From NCBI GenBank assembly GCA_003427395.1, contig BFEA01000026.1, positions 5,403,459 through 5,423,525 of the forward strand: a DNA stretch of 20,067 nt, in the 5' to 3' direction. A program made the translations under genes and the position numbers. This DNA comes from Chara braunii (Eukaryota > Streptophyta > Charophyceae > Charales > Characeae). A model generated the notes under the pieces. It was not told the DNA's origin. It saw only the letters and a list, made by a program, of their open reading frames with translations, and did no database searches. Of this stretch, positions 17,190 to 20,067 are shown in pieces (within the stretch, counting starts at the first letter, position 1; the number at the start of each line of letters is the position of its first letter).

Positions 17190-17311
17190 GGGCCTCTCTC
17201 CACTACTCTGGACATGCACAAAAGACAAAAATCATGGAGGTGTATCTTCCCATGTTCTAGCGGAAGATTCACTCTCGTTTGGCGCCTTTCGAGAGCAGTG
17301 GAGCGAGGCCC
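17190..17311 (+). mobile_element. GGGCCTC-family MITE, copy 5
   Basis: 122 bp with termini GGGCCTCTCTCCACTACTCT and AGAGCAGTGGAGCGAGGCCC. The interior closely matches copy 3. The 3-bp flanks differ (GTA and ACA). Instead, ATATGT before and ACATAT after extend the palindrome, so the target duplication is lost or mutated. It directly adjoins the ribozyme repeat array. Confidence 0.8.
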
Positions 17312-17339
17312 ACATATAAGAGGACAACAAACGAGGGAC

Positions 17340-17362
17340 TGTGACAAGCTGTTTCGTCGGAG
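17340..17362 (-). ncRNA. Hammerhead remnant (3' half) in unit 1
   Basis: Only the 3' strand of stem II (CUCCGAC), GAAA and CAGCUUGUC remain contiguous. The 5' part is separated by a retroposon tail, and CUGAUGA and stem I are deleted. It is not functional. Confidence 0.75.
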
Positions 17363-17425
17363 TTTTTTTTTTTTTTTTTCAAATCAATCTTTATTGACAT
17401 TGAGTCGGGAAACGGGCCCACCGAC
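17363..17425 (-). mobile_element. Retroposon tail inserted in a hammerhead stem II loop
   Basis: On the minus strand: hairpin GTCGG/CCGAC (17404-17425, loop containing GGGCCCGTTT), AATGTC, AATAAA at 17390-17395, then a 17-base poly(A) at 17363-17379. It resumes in AAACTCCGACGAAAC of the ribozyme, so the insertion point is the stem II loop. The 5' junction lies in GTCGGTG, which is common to the ribozyme stem and the hairpin family. No target duplication can be separated from that shared sequence. Confidence 0.65.
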
Positions 17426-17529
17426 TCATATATATATATATCGTCACAAATATATCGTCAAATAGAACTGCCCGGTAAACCGTAGGCAGAGAGGGAGAAG
17501 GAGAAGAGGACAACAAACGAGGGGCTGTG

Positions 17530-17594
17530 ACAAACTGTTCTGTTTCGTCGGAGTTTCACCGACTCATCAGGAGGCTGAACCCTCAACAGTCTGC
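17530..17594 (-). ncRNA. Hammerhead ribozyme, type III, with stem III bulge
   Basis: Same core as 17701-17760: CUGAUGA at 17564-17570, GAAA at 17543-17546, stem II at 17547-17563, stem I at 17571-17584, predicted cleavage between 17585 and 17584. The difference is a 5-nt insertion (AACAG) after the first three bases of the 5' strand of stem III. This leaves 3 bp, a bulge, then about 4 bp. The outermost pair is also G-U rather than A-U. Cleavage may be impaired. With the complete copy it would delimit a 166-nt RNA (17750 down to 17585). Confidence 0.85.
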
Positions 17595-17700
17595 AGAATC
17601 CCCTCACTGATTATATATATATATATATATATCGTCAAATAGAACTGCTCGGAAAACCGTAGGCAGAGAGGGAGAAGAGGAAAACAAACGAGGGGCTGTG

Positions 17701-17760
17701 ACAAACTGTTTCGTCGGAGTTTCACCGACTCATCAGGAGGCTGAACCCTCAACAGTCTGT
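17701..17760 (-). ncRNA. Hammerhead ribozyme, type III, complete
   Basis: On the minus strand the order is: stem III strand ACAGACTG (17753-17760), UU, then the cleavage site between 17751 and 17750. Stem I is GAGG/CCUC with loop GUUCAG (17737-17750), followed by the core CUGAUGA (17730-17736). Stem II is GUCGG/CCGAC with loop UGAAACU (17713-17729), then the core GAAA (17709-17712). The second stem III strand CAGUUUGU (17701-17708) completes it. Stem III pairs over 8 bp with one G-U. Stem III is the open one, which defines type III, the class found in plant retrozymes and viroid-like satellites. Every core nucleotide is present. The cleavage triplet is GUU, which is allowed by the NUH rule but less common than GUC, so activity may be slower. 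Confidence 0.9.
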
Positions 17761-17837
17761 AGAATCCCCTCACTGATTACACTGTAAGTGATAATACCAA
17801 ATTTGAAATAAAAATCAACTACTAAAAATAAATAATA

Positions 17838-18200
17838 ATGATAAAAATTAGGGGAAAAGTTGGGAAAACAAACGAGAATGAAATTATTGAGTGGGGCAAG
17901 CACGTTTTGACACGGCTATCTTTGGTGATTTTTCGTTTTTTTTTGGCTATGACAAATGCCATGAAAATTTATACATCTGTCGCTTACATAATAGAGAATT
18001 TACAAATAAAATTTGAAAAGATAATAATTTTTTTCATGCCCCGAAATGAAAGAAAAACAAGAAGTCAGAAGTGAGAAAAAACAATTAGCGAGTGGGCAAG
18101 CAAGTTTTGACACCACCATCTTTGCCGATTTTTCATGTTTTTTGGGCTGAACAGAATGGCTTCAAACTTAAACCACCAGTACCTACCGGTTGTTGAGGCC
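17838..18200 (+). repeat. Two copies of an AT-rich dispersed repeat
   Basis: A segment with GAGTGGGGCAAGCACGTTTTGACAC-like sequence, then ATCTTTGGTGATTTTTC and a TTTTTTGGCT run, occurs near 17870-17990. It recurs near 18070-18170, about 200 bp apart. A third copy lies at 19260-19430. No gene is seen. The sequence is AT-rich. Confidence 0.55.
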
Positions 18201-18357
18201 CGACCCTGAATATGCCCTGCACGCCGAATTTTGCCGAGCCTGCAGGGAGTGGGAAAAAATGTGGGACATGTGCTGATGCTAGCAGGTACCAGCAGCAGGA
18301 ACGTAGACAGACTCGTCGTTTTCTTGTTTCCACTACGGCATTGAATTCACCCGTGAA

Positions 18358-18866
18358 GGATCTTCCAAAAAAAAAAAAAAAAAAAAAAAAAAAAGGAAAT
18401 CGGAAACCAGGATCTGCACATTATTCCCCTCACATTCGTTCATAGTGTGCAGAAGGGAAGCCAGATTCATTCACGAAAGTTGCAACGTTACAGTTCCCTC
18501 TGCCAGGAAAGAGCAGCCAGTAATGAATGCTCCCCGTGGCTGAGGGGGAGTGAGGGCAGAAGCAGCCAAGGATTTTCTTCCAGAAAAAAGAGAAACAAAA
18601 AAAAAAGGAAATCGGAAACCAGGATCTGCACGTTATTGCCCTCACATTCGTTCATAGTGTGCAGAAGGGAAGCCAGATTCAGTCACGAAAGTTGCAACGT
18701 TGCAGCTCCCTCTGCCAGGAAAGAGCAGCCAGTAGTGAATGCTCCCCGTGGCTGACGGGGAGCGAGGGCAAGCAGCCAAGGATCTTCTTCCAAAAAAAAA
18801 GGAAACAAAAAAAAAAAGGAAATCGGAAACCAGGATCTGCACGTTATTGCCCTTACATTCGTTTCC
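18358..18866. repeat. 211-bp tandem repeat, ~2.3 units, each with a poly(A) tract
   Basis: GGAAATCGGAAACCAGG marks units at 18395, 18607 and 18818 (periods 212 and 211). The third is cut off near 18866. Each unit ends CTTCCA followed by an A-rich tract, and the first A run (18367-18394) is pure. Units contain the palindrome TGCAACGTTGCA and a hairpin. In unit 2 this hairpin is GCTCCCCGT/ACGGGGAGC (18741-18763); in unit 1 the stem is shorter. No hammerhead core is present. Lysine-rich and phenylalanine-rich frames here are artefacts. Confidence 0.85.
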
Positions 18867-19259
18867 ACATAGAGTACCTACGGGACATCGTGCAGTCCTT
18901 CAGAGGAATTCCCATGGGCCCACTAGCTCCCTCCCCCATCTGGATGCCAAGCCTTTGCCGAACCCCCTAAAGTCGCGGCGCGTTAACGGCCGCAACTTTT
19001 TTTTTTAGCTGGTAGAGGTACTGGTGGTTTAACAGGGATATACCTTACATCACAAAGAACTCACACAAAAAAAATCAGAAAAAAGTTCAAAAAACTAATA
19101 ATATTTAGGTGCGAAAATATTTTTTTGTGGGGTCCGAACCCTTTCAGGTTCAGGCCCCGTACGGGGACCCGACGCCCGAACATTCGGGGGTCAGTTTAGG
19201 GGCCTCCGTACGTTCGGCCTGGCAACCCTGAAACTAACAATAAAATTATAAAAACAAGA
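18867..19259. other. No gene; GC-rich palindromic patch at 19128-19210
   Basis: The patch has several short inverted motifs (GGTTC/GAACC, CCCCGTACGGGG, CCCGAACATTCGGG). The rest is A/T-rich with runs of T or A. Confidence 0.4.
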
Positions 19260-19430
19260 AAAACTGAAAAAAGAATTAAAATTAGTGAGTGAGCGAACAC
19301 GTTTTCCACATCGGCCTCTTTGGCGATATGTCAGTTTTTTGGCACAGCAAAATGCCCTGAAAATTTACAGATGTCTACTTCACATAATACAAAACTCATT
19401 AAAAAATCAGAAAAGCTACGATTTACAAAG
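19260..19430 (+). repeat. Third copy of the AT-rich dispersed repeat
   Basis: It shares ATTAGTGAGTGAGCGAACACGTTTT-like start, CTTTGGCGATATGTCAGTTTTTTGGC, and AATGCC.TGAAAATTTA with 17838-18200. It also continues into the CATAATA...AAAATTTGAAAAG-like end. Confidence 0.5.
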
Positions 19431-19433
19431 ATT

Positions 19434-19487
19434 TGCGCTAGCGCAGCGGTAACGCTGCGTTAGCGCGTCGCTATTACACGCGACGCA
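19434..19487. other. Two adjacent GC-rich hairpins
   Basis: GCGCTAGCGCAGCG/CGCTGCGTTAGCGC (19435-19466, one mismatch, GTAA loop) is followed by GCGTCGC/GCGACGC with an 8-nt loop. TAGCGCAGCGG fits the pol III A-box consensus, but no B box follows at tRNA spacing. Confidence 0.5.
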
Positions 19488-19913
19488 CGGGCGATAGGGG
19501 ATCGCATAGCGCTGCTGCGCTAGTAGCAGGGCATAGCCAGAGCAGGTCGTTGGGGCGGCGGGGACGATGGGGAAGAGGGTGTATGGGCGCCACGGTGGGT
19601 CTTGTCTCAAGAGTGCATTACCGTGCTCTCGTCGTTACCTGGTCCTGGTCGACATCTAGTTGGCATTCCTAGTTGGCTGTGGTAGGATAGTGTGTATGTG
19701 AGGACGGTCAATGGGCGGGATCCGTGCGTCGCGTCATATCAGTATTTTCAACTGATCAGGGGTTTGCCCCTGGTTGCAGATATGGAACATTCGTTGTGGT
19801 TAAATAGTGTTAGTTCTTCTTTGGAAAATTGGGTTGCAATGAAGAGTTCTGGTGGTGGATGCAATTTCATCCGAGTGATGAGCTGGAGAAGATGGAATAG
19901 AGTGCATCGATAA

Positions 19914-20067
19914 AACGTCGACTTCCGGGAGAGAGATGATGGATTTTACTCTGCGAATGGTATCGCCTACAACGCTGACAAAATGTTCAGCCGGGGCTTC
20001 AGCTACGCCCAGGGATTGTCCACTGCCGCTGATGCTCCTACTTTGGACGTGGTGTTGCTCAAGACCT
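19914..20067 (+). CDS. Unidentified open frame running off the window
   Basis: The frame is open from a TAA at 19911-19913 to the edge, about 51 codons, reading DFRERDDGFYSANGIAYN and then a Ser/Ala-rich stretch. The composition looks coding-like. The same frame is also open from 19692 to the TAA, so one interrupted gene is possible. No family is recognised. Confidence 0.25.

Larger units (their letters stand above)
17318..17780 (-). repeat. Tandem array of hammerhead-ribozyme units (retrozyme-like)
   Basis: Units begin at AAGAGG on the plus strand at 17318, 17504 and 17675 (periods 186 and 171). Each carries ACAAACGAGGG, CTGTGACAA, TTTCGTCGGAG and, where complete, CCGACTCATCAGGAGG and CCCCTCACTGATT. 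Units 1 and 2 end in a TA microsatellite and GTCAAATAGAACTG. Read on the minus strand, each unit encodes a type III hammerhead ribozyme. Unit 1 has a 46-bp deletion and a retroposon-tail insertion. There are no long terminal repeats, PBS or PPT, so the array differs from described plant retrozymes and is nearer to short-unit ribozyme circles. Confidence 0.85.

Noticed and set aside
17318-18866. CRISPR array
   Set aside because: Whole units of 171-212 bp are repeated, without short repeats separated by unique spacers, and the context is eukaryotic.
18430-19008. Frames repeated three times in the 211-bp units
   Set aside because: Repeated because the DNA is a tandem repeat; interrupted by poly(A) and with no conserved reading frame between units.

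Overview
This looks like a eukaryotic nuclear window, from a repeat-rich genome, most likely of the green-plant lineage. A charophyte alga such as Chara is my best guess, by inference only. There is no operon-like layout, no rRNA or intact tRNA gene, and no intact protein-coding gene. What can be read is decayed non-LTR retrotransposons (LINEs), short poly(A)-tailed retroposons, terminal-inverted-repeat (TIR) elements, palindromes, microsatellites and tandem repeats.

Layout. 1-657 is a TIR element built round three hairpins. 689-1800 holds foldbacks and four copies of a ~122-126 bp MITE with GGGCCTC termini and 3-bp target duplications; two of them lie in an exact 160-bp tandem duplication. 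A pure poly(T) insertion sits between 16-bp direct repeats at 1313-1363. 1897-2027 is a minus-strand retroposon 3' end. 2076-2575 carries four ACGTGGC/G-box motifs. 2862-3170 is a retroposon with a 10-bp target duplication. 3373-5604 is a 2.2-kb TIR element of the MITE family, interrupted by a 5'-truncated plus-strand LINE (3615-5292). 5609-5708 is (CT)n-(T)22. A ~300-bp SINE-like repeat is present at 5754-6055 and 13881-14174. 6485-8441 holds broken, unidentified reading frames. 8643-13320 is a long decayed minus-strand LINE (endonuclease, reverse transcriptase, C-terminal zinc knuckle, putative 3' UTR). 14215-14910 has two more retroposon tails. 15715-16075 has degenerate tandem repeats.

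The most notable region is 17318-17780: about 2.7 tandem units of ~171-186 bp whose minus strand encodes type III hammerhead ribozymes. One complete 60-nt ribozyme (17701-17760) has every core nucleotide and three stems. A second (17530-17594) has a 5-nt bulge in stem III. A third unit is broken in the stem II loop by a poly(A) retroposon tail. Cleavage at the two complete sites would release a 166-nt RNA whose stem III can extend into a rod. This resembles plant retrozymes, but with a much shorter unit and no visible LTR, PBS or PPT.

A second theme is a small RNA hairpin with a CCCGNTTT-type loop. It recurs near the 3' ends of both LINEs and of several short retroposons, with compensatory changes in the stem, suggesting a shared recognition element for LINE reverse transcriptase. 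17800-19430 carries AT-rich dispersed repeats and a 211-bp poly(A)-containing tandem repeat. The right edge has an unidentified open frame running off the window.
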